From the NCBI RefSeq assembly GCF_008704655.1, contig NZ_CP023688.1, positions 9,297,155 to 9,361,154 of the forward strand: 64,000 bases of DNA, given 5' to 3'. The position numbers and the translations under genes were made by a program. Each line of letters opens with the position of its first letter. Position 1 is the first letter of the stretch. Shown in pieces: positions 46,389-55,118 of this stretch. The stretch comes from Streptomyces rimosus (GTDB lineage Bacteria > Actinomycetota > Actinomycetes > Streptomycetales > Streptomycetaceae). The notes under the pieces are model-generated. The model did no database searches and was not told where the DNA came from. It saw only the letters and a list, made by a program, of their open reading frames with translations.

Positions 46389-46928
46389 TCAAGGGGTGCT
46401 GGAGGCGGGCTGGGTGGGGCCGGGACGGGTGGTGTCCGGCTGCGCAGACCGTTCGTCCTGCCCGGGCTGCTGCTGAGTGCCCTCGGACTGTCCGGGGTTC
46501 CGGAAACTGTCACGTTCGTCGGACGACGGGCTGGGCGAGCTGTCGGGCGACGGTGAAGTCCGCGTCGGGCACTCGGCTGCCTCATCCGAAGGCCTCGTAC
46601 AGTTGAGCGAGGGCGTGATCCCTGACGTAGGCGTGGTTCCGGGGCCAGTCTTCTCGGGGTCCCCCGTATCCGTAGGAGGCTGCGACACCGGCTTCACCGG
46701 GTCCCCGCCCTGACTGTACGAGGCCTGACCGCCCCCGCCGCCTCCGCCCCCGCCTGCCCCGCCGGACGCGGGAGCGCCGTTCCGTGACCCGGCGGGCGAC
46801 GCCGTACCGGTGGGCGCACCACCGGGCCCTGTACCACCGCCGGGCTGCCCGCACGCCGTGACACCGGCGAGCACCATCAGGGCCACCACCGCGGTGAAAC
46901 GACCGGCTTTCGCTGCTGCGGACCTCAT
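46389..46928 (-). CDS. Low-complexity lipoprotein
   Basis: A 179-residue protein starting with a lipoprotein signal (FTAVVALMVLAGVTAC). The mature part is Gly-, Pro-, Ser-, Thr-rich with a run of glycines and a PSPDSSPSPSSDE tail, and no folded domain is obvious. It is likely a real exported protein because of the clean signal and lipobox. Function unknown. Confidence 0.55.
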   Translation of the reverse strand: MRSAAAKAGRFTAVVALMVLAGVTACGQPGGGTGPGGAPTGTASPAGSRNGAPASGGAGGGGGGGGGQASYSQGGDPVKPVSQPPTDTGDPEKTGPGTTPTSGITPSLNCTRPSDEAAECPTRTSPSPDSSPSPSSDERDSFRNPGQSEGTQQQPGQDERSAQPDTTRPGPTQPASSTP

Positions 46929-47349
46929 CGCGGACCCCCGTCCCCCGCGAGCCGCTGCTGCGAGGCTAGCAGCGGCCCGGCGGCCGGTCATCGGGTCGGG
47001 GCCACCCTCGGCTCGACGGTCGGCACACCGGCGAACAGCCGTCCTTCGAGGGCCGGTTGGCCTAGCCTGAGCATCAGCGGGGCCGCTTGCCGTGGAAGGG
47101 GCGGGGCAGACGCACCGCAGTCTCTTCTCCTTTCCACGCCGTGTACGGCTCCGCGTCCTCCCACTGGCCCCGGGTCGGTCACGTTTGCCGCCGCCGAATC
47201 ACCGTGGTGGTGCTGGAGCTCGTGCTTGAAGGGGCCGCGGTGGAAGTCCCTTTCGTACGCGATCCGCGCTCCGCGATCCGCGGTGCGTGACCGGGGTCCG
47301 GTGGTGGCTGGCGTCGGCGTGGCGTGGCAGCGGCTGCGGCGTGTGCTGC
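46929..47349. other. Stretch without a supported gene
   Basis: A minus-strand frame is open across this region, but no start with a ribosome site or known domain is seen. It lies between the lipoprotein promoter side and the 3' end of the Lrp gene. Confidence 0.35.
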
Positions 47350-48402
47350 TCAGTGTCGCGCTGGGGTGCTTCGCTGTTCGACGAGGCGGTCGCCGGATAC
47401 GAGTGTGCCGACCTGTTTGATCTGCTCGAGCAGGGGGGAGATTTCCATGTTCTGGACGCCGGGCAGCGGTCCGATGCGGTCCGATGTGAATTCGAAGAGT
47501 TCGTCGAGATCTCGGCTGTGTGCGGTGGCCAGGATGTTGTGGGGTCCGGAGGTGGCTGCGGCGAAGGCGATTTCGGGTTCTTGTGCGAGGGTGCGTCCCA
47601 CGTTCTTGACTGCCGAGGGGTGTACGCGGAGCCACAGGTGGGCCCGAGCGTGGTAGCCCAGTGCGGCTGGGGCGATTTCGACATCGATGTAGACGACGCG
47701 GTGGCGGAGCAGTGCCTGAAGGCGGCGTGATGCGCGTCCGGGGGTGAGGTCTGCTGCTTGGCCGAGGTCGACGAGGCTGGCGCGGCCGTCTGCGGCGAGA
47801 GCTTCGAGCATTTTCTCGTCCCCGGGGGTGAGGTGCACTGGATCGCGGGTGACGACCGGGATTTCCGTGAACGGGGGGCCTTCGCTGCCGAGCATCGCTT
47901 CTTCTTGCGGAGTCAGTGTGCCGTTCAGTGCGGCCCAGTAGTGGCCGCGGCCGCCGGCGAATTGGCGCAGTACGGCGGAGGCATGGATGTCGATGACGGA
48001 TGCGGTGCGCGGAAGCCGCTGGCCGAGGAGGTCCTCTCGTTGTTTGCGGGTCCGTGACCGGACTGCGCAGGTGATTTCGGAGCCTGCGGCGCCGAGGGCC
48101 ACCCAGCTGACGTCGTCGCGTTTGGCGAGTGCGTGGGCGATTGCCGTGACGCTGCCGGGGCGGCAGCGCAGTCGTACCAGCCATCTGCTTTGTCCCAGGG
48201 CCCCGGGGTCGACGACGCCGGCGACGCGGATGGCGCCTTCGGCGCGCAGTCGTCGGTATCTGCGGCTGACGGCGCCTTCGGTGAGGCCGAGTACAGCCGC
48301 GATCGAGGCGAACGAGGCCCGCGGGGCGACTTGGAGTGCGCGGATGATTCGCACATCGTCGGGCTGTACGGCGGCGGATTCGGTCATGGGGGCTCCCGTC
48401 AT
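47350..48402 (-). CDS. Lrp/AsnC-family regulator with two HTH-effector units
   Basis: A 350-residue protein, about twice the usual 150. Two AsnC-type units are visible. The first has a helix-turn-helix VRIIRALQVAPRASFASIAA, VLGLTEGAVSRRYRRLRAEG. The second starts near residue 190 with EKMLEALAADGRASLVDLGQ and LTPGRASRRLQALLRHRVVY. Each is followed by a RAM-like alpha-beta domain. ATG 48402 is chosen because of family similarity from that point. It is divergent from the SDR-amidohydrolase pair, with a tandem repeat between. Confidence 0.9.
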   Translation of the reverse strand: MTGAPMTESAAVQPDDVRIIRALQVAPRASFASIAAVLGLTEGAVSRRYRRLRAEGAIRVAGVVDPGALGQSRWLVRLRCRPGSVTAIAHALAKRDDVSWVALGAAGSEITCAVRSRTRKQREDLLGQRLPRTASVIDIHASAVLRQFAGGRGHYWAALNGTLTPQEEAMLGSEGPPFTEIPVVTRDPVHLTPGDEKMLEALAADGRASLVDLGQAADLTPGRASRRLQALLRHRVVYIDVEIAPAALGYHARAHLWLRVHPSAVKNVGRTLAQEPEIAFAAATSGPHNILATAHSRDLDELFEFTSDRIGPLPGVQNMEISPLLEQIKQVGTLVSGDRLVEQRSTPARH

Positions 48403-48504
48403 GCGGGCAATCGTACAAATTGGTCTCCCGGGCGTGAGCCGGAGGCGGGGGAGTGGCGACACTTGCAGCGCATCGGGCCTCGGCCTGGGTTCACCGCCGG
48501 GCCT

Positions 48505-48576
48505 GAGCCCGCCACTCGTTCTGAGCCCGCGACTCGTTCTGAGCTTGCGAATCGGTTCGAGCCTGCAATGCGAAGA
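48505..48576. repeat. Four tandem 18-base degenerate repeats between divergent Lrp and SDR genes
   Basis: Four consecutive 18-base units begin at 48505, 48523, 48541 and 48559. Units 1 and 2 differ by one base (GAGCCCGCCACTCGTTCT against GAGCCCGCGACTCGTTCT). Units 3 and 4 are progressively less alike but keep GAGCYTGC. They occupy the divergent promoter region and could be binding sites for the Lrp-type regulator. Confidence 0.6.
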
Positions 48577-48593
48577 AAGGAGATGACGCGGAA

Positions 48594-49325
48594 GTGTCAT
48601 CAAGGGAAGTGTCATCAACTGGTGCGGACCGGTACACGCCGACCGCTCTCATCGTCGGGGCGTCACGCGGCCTCGGTTATGCCATGGCGGCCGAACTGGC
48701 CGCCCGGGGGTGGAATGTCATCGGCACGGTCCGCGACACCGCTGCCCGAACGCTCCTGCACGACCTGGCGGACCGGTCCGGCGGGCGTGTTCTTATCGAG
48801 CATCTCGACATCAACGAGCCCGCACAGCTGGCTCCGCTGCACGAGCGTCTGGCGCAGCGCGAACTGGACATTCTCTTTGTCAACGCGGGCACCACGAACA
48901 ATGAGGCGACGCCGATCGGCGCGGTTCCCGCAGCCGAATTCGCCGAGGTGATGATGACCAATGCGCTCAGCCCGCTGCGTGTCATCGAAGCCCTTGAGGG
49001 CCTCGTTTCCCCGACCGGGCTCATCGGGGTGATGTCCTCCGGGCAGGGCAGCATCACGAACAATACGACCGGGCTGCGCGAGGTTTACCGCGGCAGCAAA
49101 GCAGCCCTGAATATGTTCATGCGCAGTTTTGCGGTGCGGCAGTCCGGGACCCGGCGCGCCCTCCTGCTCATGGCGCCAGGCTGGATCCGTACAGACCTGG
49201 GAGGACAGGATGCGCCCTTCACCATCGACGAAACGGTCCCGGAAATCGTGGACGTACTCCTGTCGAGGCTGGGAAAGCCGGGCCTTGCGTACCTGGACCG
49301 CTTCGGTCAGAGCGTCCCGTGGTGA
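48594..49325 (+). CDS. Short-chain dehydrogenase/reductase
   Basis: A 243-residue SDR: cofactor motif GASRGLG, NAGTTNNEA, catalytic Ser in IGVMSSGQGS, and a Y-x3-K pair in EVYRGSKAALNMF. The N-terminal codons contain a 15-base direct duplication (GGAAGTGTCATCAAG and again GGAAGTGTCATCAAC), so GTG 48594 and GTG 48609 sit in identical context. AAAGGAGATG lies before the first. It is upstream of an amidohydrolase gene and divergent from the Lrp regulator. Substrate unknown. Confidence 0.9.
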   Translation: MSSREVSSTGADRYTPTALIVGASRGLGYAMAAELAARGWNVIGTVRDTAARTLLHDLADRSGGRVLIEHLDINEPAQLAPLHERLAQRELDILFVNAGTTNNEATPIGAVPAAEFAEVMMTNALSPLRVIEALEGLVSPTGLIGVMSSGQGSITNNTTGLREVYRGSKAALNMFMRSFAVRQSGTRRALLLMAPGWIRTDLGGQDAPFTIDETVPEIVDVLLSRLGKPGLAYLDRFGQSVPW

Positions 49326-49416
49326 AATCCGCCGGCATACGTCCCACCACACCCCCGACCACACCCAGAGCATCTCTGGAACCCCTGGTCTGCACACCAC
49401 TGGCGGCCCGGAGGGC

Positions 49417-50415
49417 ATGACCGTGAAAATCATCGCAATCGAAGAACACTGGAACAGCGTCACCATCCGCGAGGCGCTCGATCGCCTGCCGGACGGGGCG
49501 CGGGACGACAGCGTCATCTTCAACACCATGGGCGACAACCAGGCCCGGCTCGAGGACATCGGGCAGGGCCGCATCGAGGCGATGGACGCCGCCGGCATCG
49601 ACATCTCCGTCCTGTCGGTCGTCACACCTGCCACCCAGGCCCTCCCCGCCCGCGAGGCCATCGTGCTGGCCAGAGACGCGAACGACGAGGCCGCTGATGC
49701 GGTGCGCGCGCATCCGGACCGCTTCCGCGCGTTCGCGACGCTGCCGACCGGCGATCCGCAGGCCGCGGCAGCCGAACTCGAACGGTGCGCCACCAGGCTG
49801 GGACACGTCGGCACCATGGTCTTCGGCCGGACCGGCAACCGGATGCTGGACGATCCCGCCTACGACGACCTGCTCGCCACCGCGGCCCGCCTGCACCAGC
49901 CGGTCTTCCTCCACCCGCAGATCGCCTCCAATGAGCTGCGCGATGCCGCCTACCGGGGGCTGGGTCCACAGATCGGTCTCGCGCTGGCGAGTTTCGGCTG
50001 GGGCTGGCACATGGACGCGGGCCTGGCCGCGCTGCGGCTCATCCTGCGGGGCACGTTCGACCGCCACCCCGGTCTCCAGCTCGTCCTCGGTCACTGGGGC
50101 GAGATGCTGCTGTTCTGGATGGACCGCATCGAGGGCCTCTCCCATGTCGCCACACACCTCGAACGCCGGGTGTCGGACTACATCCAGACCAACATCCACA
50201 TCACCTGCAGCGGGATGCTGCAGGAACGGCTGCTGCGCCACACCCTGGACTTCACCGGCGCAGACCGCGTGCTGTTCTCCACCGACTACCCCTTCCACCG
50301 GCCCGGCGCGGCGGCAGTCGGGCAGTTCTTCGACGCCGTCCCCAGCCCCGCGGACCGCGCCAGGATCGCTTCCGGCAACGCGGAGGCCCTGTTCCGGCTG
50401 GGTGAGGTCCGGTGA
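49417..50415 (+). CDS. Amidohydrolase-2 family (ACMSD-like) hydrolase/decarboxylase
   Basis: A 332-residue TIM-barrel protein. The N-terminal metal motif is IAIEEHW (E-x-H form). Other motifs are PVFLHPQIAS (His), LVLGHWGEMLLFWMDRI (His) and VLFSTDYPFHRPG (catalytic Asp). These are features of ACMSD/gamma-resorcylate decarboxylase-type enzymes. ATG 49417 or GTG 49423 follow CGGAGGG. It is next to an SDR gene and the divergent Lrp regulator, so they may form a small aromatic-acid pathway; this is inference. Confidence 0.9.
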   Translation: MTVKIIAIEEHWNSVTIREALDRLPDGARDDSVIFNTMGDNQARLEDIGQGRIEAMDAAGIDISVLSVVTPATQALPAREAIVLARDANDEAADAVRAHPDRFRAFATLPTGDPQAAAAELERCATRLGHVGTMVFGRTGNRMLDDPAYDDLLATAARLHQPVFLHPQIASNELRDAAYRGLGPQIGLALASFGWGWHMDAGLAALRLILRGTFDRHPGLQLVLGHWGEMLLFWMDRIEGLSHVATHLERRVSDYIQTNIHITCSGMLQERLLRHTLDFTGADRVLFSTDYPFHRPGAAAVGQFFDAVPSPADRARIASGNAEALFRLGEVR

Positions 50416-50589
50416 TTGCGGCCGGGTGTCTCCTGACGGTGCGTGCGCGGCAGGCTCCTGCAGGGGACGGCCCCCGGGCGCTGCTCAAGTGCCCGGAGGC
50501 GGCCACCATGTGCGCGATCTGCCTTCCGGAGACGGTGCTGCGCGGTCTGCCTCCGCCTCCGGACGACCCGTTCTGACAGCGGGCGCGCT

Positions 50590-50990
50590 CGGTGGCGTCA
50601 AAGCATGGTGTCCAAGCCGGACCGTCCGTACACCGCGGGCCGTACGGCCTCCGGCTGACTCAAGTGGAGACGGCGCCGCACCCTGGACGTCGCCATCCTT
50701 GGCGGCACCGGTGCCGGCACCGGCACCGGCCCGGCCGCCCAGGCCCTCGTGCTGGGCCTGCTCCGCACCAGCGGTGCCCTGCCGGCCGTCGGGGGAGCCT
50801 GCCGCTGTCGGCCGCGCTGTGCCATCAGTTTGCCGGACTGCTGCATCCGCAGGCCCTCACCCTGGTACGTCGCAGCGGGCTGCCGGGCACTGTCGGAGGC
50901 CTGGCCGGCTCCCCGCCCATCTCCTGCCTTCCCGTACGGCCCGAGGCGGTGGTGGAGTTCGAGGCCGACCAGGCCGCACCCGCCGAGGGC
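50590..50990 (+). pseudogene. ATP-dependent DNA ligase remnant, copy 3
   Basis: The frame reads MVSKPDRPYTAGRTAS, a TGA stop, then LKWRRRRTLDVAILGGTG. After a shift it continues in the C-terminal part (LPGTVGGLAGSPPISCLPVR, PEAVVEFEADQAAP). It reaches further towards the C-terminus than copies 1 and 2. It joins an oxygenase fragment on the other strand near 51030. Confidence 0.75.
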
Positions 50991-51029
50991 ACCTTGGGCA
51001 AGGGCATGCTGTGGTCCGGCCCGTGGCGG

Positions 51030-51345
51030 CTGTGGGCACGAAGTGCGACGGGGGTGTCGTCGATGCCGAGGCCTGTGACGACGAGGGCGCGCGGGCTGTC
51101 GTAGAGCCGCATTCCGGTCAGAGCGGTACGGATGCGCAACGGCAGTTCCTGCGCGGCGAGCCCGGTGCGGTGCAGCACCCCAAGTGGCGTTGACCGGGAC
51201 ATCGGCCACGGTGCGCAACAAGGCGTCGGCCTCCGTGTTCTCCGCGTCGGTGAGCGTGACGGCAGGCAGTTGGAGGTCAGTCGTGGACCGTCTTGTCCGA
51301 GATGGGGGACACAGGTCCTTGCGCCATGCTTGCCCCGTCCTGTCA
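51030..51345 (-). pseudogene. N-terminal fragment of a clavaminate-synthase-like oxygenase, frameshifted
   Basis: The minus strand reads LQLPAVTLTDAENTEADALL, RTVADVPVNATWGA, and in another frame AAQELPLRIRTALTGMRLYD, SPRALVVTGLGIDDTP. This is the N-terminal pattern of TauD-like aspartyl/glutamyl hydroxylases. The metal-binding core is absent. A C-terminal piece of this family is at 36640-37031. Confidence 0.55.
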
Positions 51346-51679
51346 GCGTTGACGCGGCCGGCCCTCCGGTGGCGGTCGTATCGCGATGACCGCGACAGCG
51401 TTTGCCCGGGCGCCGAAGACCACCGCCGGATCGCCCGGTCAGGGCAGGCGCGGCAGAAGGCATCCGGCCGCACACACCCCGACCTGCCCGCCTGTCACAG
51501 TCAGGCACCGTTCAAGGGGATACAGCACAGCTCTTCTCACCCCAGGGCGGTGGGCGCGGTGAGCTGCGGGGCGCTGTCGGGAGTGGTTGTGCGGTGGCGA
51601 GGCTGTGGTGGGGGCCTGGCGTCGCATTGCCACGATGTGCGTTTGGGGGGCCGGGGCGCGGTCGGGAGGAGGTGAGGGC
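51346..51679. other. Stretch without a supported gene
   Basis: Contains the upstream region of the methyltransferase gene. No clear gene, operator or RNA. Confidence 0.4.
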
Positions 51680-52527
51680 GTGGTGCGGCAGGTGAGTGGT
51701 GCGGGGGCGGTCGCGTTGGCGCAGTGGGGCGCGATGAGCGAGGCCGACCTGGAGGCGGTCTTCGATGCGGATTACGTGTATTTCATGCGTGCCGACCACA
51801 CCGCGGACTTCAACCGCCGGGAGGCCGGCATCGCGATGCGTGCCGCGGGGCTGCAGCCCGGGATGCGGGTGCTGGACGCCGGGTGCGGCTACGGTCGTAT
51901 CGCGCTGGAGATGGCCCGCTACGGGACGAGCGTGCACGGCGTCGACCGCAGCCGCCACCTGATCGAGCTTGCCCGCACCGGTGCCGCCTGCCACCACCTG
52001 CCGGCCGGCTTCGAGGCCACCGACCTGCGACACCTGACCGCCCGCGGCGCCTTTGACGCCGCCCTGATGCGGTTCACCACCTTCGGGGTTACACCACCGA
52101 CCCCGACAACCACCTGATCCTGCGCCTGTTGCACCGCGCCCTGCGCCCGGGCGGCCGGCTGCTCATCGATGCCCTCAACCCTCTGCCTCAGCGCGAGCAG
52201 GCCGCCGCCGGCCCGGTCCTGTGCCTGCGCCGGGTGGGCGCGGACTTCATGCTCGACGAGATCACCGTCGACGACGCCACCGGCCGTCTCGCCTCACGCC
52301 GCACCGTGGTCCGCGACCGCACCCTGCGCACCTGCCACTGGTCGATGCGTCTGCTCGACCCCCACGTGTGGGAGCGGTGGCTGCACGGGGCCGGTTTCAC
52401 CGACGTACACTTCCTCGGCGATGCGGGCGAATCCTTCACCCCCGCGGACCGCCGCCTGCTCGTCACCGCCCGCACCCCCGAGCCCGCCACCTCGCAGCCT
52501 TACCTGACCACTACCTGCACCCAGTGA
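51680..52527 (+). pseudogene. SAM-dependent methyltransferase with one frameshift
   Basis: GTG 51680 follows GGAGGAGGTGAGGGC. The first part reads FDADYVYFMRADHTADFNRR, MRVLDAGCGYGRIALEMARY (motif I) and GTSVHGVDRSRHLIELA. At about 52087 a G4 run breaks the frame; removing one G gives GYTTDPDNHLILRLLHRALR and PGGRLLIDALNPLPQ. The C-terminal part then runs to 52527. The whole would be about 282 residues. Assembly error and true mutation cannot be separated by eye. Confidence 0.75.
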
Positions 52528-52766
52528 TGTGCGGGCACACGAGTGCCGGCCGGGGAGGTCGCCCGGCAGCTGGCTGAAGCCGGGTACCCGGCGGGGCTGT
52601 CTACGGCTCGGCGGCTGCTGAGGAGGGCGCGCGGGTGAACCGAGCCGGGCACGCCCCTTCCGCACAACGCCCCTTCCATCAGCGTCACATGGTGATCCCA
52701 CCTCCGCGTCGGTAATGACCGCCTAATGGTCGCCTAATCAGTGCCCAATGCCGCTAGGGTGGGCGT

Positions 52767-54410
52767 ATGGCTGACGACAAGGGTCCGAGTGTGGAGTCAT
52801 TGTTGGAGGAGGCGCGGTTGGCGGCTGTGATGCCGTCTCCGGAGGAGCGGTTGCGGTTGCGGACGGCGGCGAAGCTGTCGCGCACCCAGGTGGCGCAGGC
52901 GTGCGGGGTGGGGCGTCAGACGGTGGCGAACTGGGAGGCCGGGACCAGCGAGCCGGCGCCTCCGGCGCGGTTGGCGTACCTGCGGCTGTTGGAGGGCCTG
53001 GCTCAGCTCCACCCTGCTCCGGCCGAGGCGCCCGAGGCTCCTGCCGCGCCGGTGCCAGCGGCGGCTGTGGCGCCGGTGTTCGCCGAGGCGTACAGCGCTT
53101 TCGGTCCCGACGGTCTGGTCGTCCAGGGCGAGATGGCCCCGTGTCTGCGCTGTGGTGCCCCCACTCCGTACAAGGCGACCGACGGCCGTTCCCTGCACCC
53201 GGGCGGTTTCTGCCCGGCTCCCGCCGCCACCCCGGTCTCCGCTTCGCCGCCCGCGGCTGCTCCGGCCACGGAGCCGGCCGCGGGTGCGCCGGCTGCCGCT
53301 GTGCCGGCGCCGACCACCTCCGCAAGCTCTGCCCCCGCCCCGGGGCCGGATTCGAGCCCGGCCGCGCTGGCGGCACGCAACGCGCAGCGTCACCAGTCCC
53401 AGCGCCGCGCCCGCTCCGCCGCCCGCGCCCAGGCCGACACCGAGCAGCTCATCGTCCGCGCGGTGCGCACCGAACTGGACAAAGCCGAGGGCGACGCGGA
53501 TGCCGCGACGGCCGCGCTGATCAAGCGGGCCATCCCCGACGTGATGGCCCTGTTCGACGAGACCCGCGTCAACGCCCGCTACGACTACACCGCCTACCCG
53601 GCCCTGCCGGACATCCTGCACAAGCCGAAGAAGGGCGATCCCGATCTGATCTGGGAGGCCCGCCCGAACTGGCGCCACCCCGACCACCGCCGCCACCCCG
53701 ACGGCCCCCTTCACGTCACCGCCCTGGACGTCAATGCCGCCTACCTCTCCGCGATGAAAACCTGGCTGCCGATCGGCAAGCTGGAGCACTCCACCGACGG
53801 CACGCATGACCGCAAGCGCGCCGGCGTCCACCTGATCACCCCACCCCCGTGGGACCACCGCGACCTGCCCAACCCCCTCGGCGACCGCGACGAACCGGGC
53901 CCCCTGTGGGTGACGGAGTCCACCCTGCGCCTCCTGCTGCGCCTCGCGGGCCCCAAGTACCGCCTCCTGGACGAACCGCCGCACATCCACGAGTCCTGGA
54001 CCTCCGGCGCCACCGAGAACTTCCTCGACGCCCTGCGCGTCCTGCTCGCCGGCGCCCGCACCAAGGCCATCGAGGCAGGCGATGACGTCACCGAGGCGTA
54101 TGTGAAAGCGATGTACGCCAAGTTCGTCTCCACCCTGGGCGAGTCGGTCCACAACCGGGAGATCATGCGGCCGGACTGGATGCACCTCGTGCGCTCCCAG
54201 GCGTTCGCGAACCTGTGGAACCGCGCCTACAAGGCCCACCAGGCCGGCCTGACCGTCATCAGCGTCATGGGCACCGACGAGCTGCACGTCGCCGGCGACT
54301 GGCGCCCGGTCTTCCCCGAGGGCCGGGGCCTGGGGGAGATGAAGGTCAAGACCGACCGCGACGGCGAACCCGTCATCTACACCGTCACCGCGCCTGACGG
54401 AGCCCGCTGA
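52767..54410 (+). CDS. tap: Telomere-associated protein Tap
   Basis: A 547-residue protein. The N-terminus has an XRE-like helix-turn-helix (LRTAAKLSRTQVAQACGVGR, QTVANWEAGTSEPA, residues about 31-65), then a Pro/Ala-rich linker. The C-terminal half carries WEARPNWRHPDHRRHPDGPL, HVTALDVNAAYLSAMKTWLP and PDWMHLVRSQAFANLWNRAY. This arrangement is that of Streptomyces Tap, which binds the 3' overhang of linear replicon ends and recruits terminal protein. Known Tap is longer (about 740 residues). Its stop overlaps the tpg start (TGATG), the usual coupling. Tap acts in end patching of telomeres. Confidence 0.93.
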   Translation: MADDKGPSVESLLEEARLAAVMPSPEERLRLRTAAKLSRTQVAQACGVGRQTVANWEAGTSEPAPPARLAYLRLLEGLAQLHPAPAEAPEAPAAPVPAAAVAPVFAEAYSAFGPDGLVVQGEMAPCLRCGAPTPYKATDGRSLHPGGFCPAPAATPVSASPPAAAPATEPAAGAPAAAVPAPTTSASSAPAPGPDSSPAALAARNAQRHQSQRRARSAARAQADTEQLIVRAVRTELDKAEGDADAATAALIKRAIPDVMALFDETRVNARYDYTAYPALPDILHKPKKGDPDLIWEARPNWRHPDHRRHPDGPLHVTALDVNAAYLSAMKTWLPIGKLEHSTDGTHDRKRAGVHLITPPPWDHRDLPNPLGDRDEPGPLWVTESTLRLLLRLAGPKYRLLDEPPHIHESWTSGATENFLDALRVLLAGARTKAIEAGDDVTEAYVKAMYAKFVSTLGESVHNREIMRPDWMHLVRSQAFANLWNRAYKAHQAGLTVISVMGTDELHVAGDWRPVFPEGRGLGEMKVKTDRDGEPVIYTVTAPDGAR

Positions 54411-54985
54411 TGGCGGGGCGGTGGATGGAGCTGGGCCGCTACAACGCCCAGGGTATGGGTGGCGGTGACGCCCTCGGCTACGGCATCGAGCGCATGGTGA
54501 CGGGCCTGCAGTCCTCGCCCCACTCCGAGCGGGGCATCGCCGCCCGCCTGCGCTACCTGACCGCCTCCGAGGCCGGCTACGCGGCCATGGAGCGCGCGGG
54601 CATCAGCGTGACCACCCGCACCCTGTACGCCTGGCTCGCGGAGGAGCGCTCGCCGAACGCGGCCAACCGCCTGAAGCTGGACGTGGCGTACTGGGACCTG
54701 CGGCGTCGCAACGTGGCCGCGGACCTCAAACGCCGCCTGACGTCCCGCGGCGGCACCCGCATCGAAATCAACCCGGTCGACCAGACCCGGGTCGAAGGCC
54801 GCCACCAGCGGGACCTGGCCACCCGACGGCTGTCCGTACGCCCCCGCGTCTGGGATGCGGCGGTCGATGCCTGGCTGGCCGACGACGCCGAGGCGTTGGA
54901 CCGCATCTGGGATGACCTCATCACCGACCTCGGCTCCGACTACGACGCGTACAGCAACGTCTCCTCCGTCGGCTGGGCCGCCTGA
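54410..54985 (+). CDS. tpg: Telomere terminal protein Tpg
   Basis: A 191-residue protein, close to the 184-185 of known Tpg. It has DALGYGIERMVTGLQSSPHS, YLTASEAGYAAMERAGISVT, RTLYAWLAEERSPNAANRLK, YWDLRRRNVAADLKRRL and a C-terminal acidic end. Tpg becomes covalently bound to the 5' telomere DNA and primes end synthesis with Tap. The priming hydroxyl residue is not assigned here. It starts with the last base of the tap stop. Confidence 0.95.
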   Translation: MAGRWMELGRYNAQGMGGGDALGYGIERMVTGLQSSPHSERGIAARLRYLTASEAGYAAMERAGISVTTRTLYAWLAEERSPNAANRLKLDVAYWDLRRRNVAADLKRRLTSRGGTRIEINPVDQTRVEGRHQRDLATRRLSVRPRVWDAAVDAWLADDAEALDRIWDDLITDLGSDYDAYSNVSSVGWAA

Positions 54986-55053
54986 CCACAATGCCATCCC
55001 GCATCACATGGGCGGCATGGTCGGTCGAAGCGGCCTTCTCGGGCATTCTGCAT

Positions 55054-55113
55054 CTGTTGCGCCGCTATGCAGTGCCCGGGAATGCCGCTGAGCACACCGG
55101 GCTGGCGCAACAG
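55054..55113. other. Inverted repeat between convergent tpg and the 454-residue gene
   Basis: CTGTTGCGCC (55054-55063) and GGCGCAACAG (55104-55113) form a perfect 10-base stem around a 40-base centre. It could act as a two-way terminator or a structured site. Confidence 0.4.
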
Positions 55114-55118
55114 TGGGG

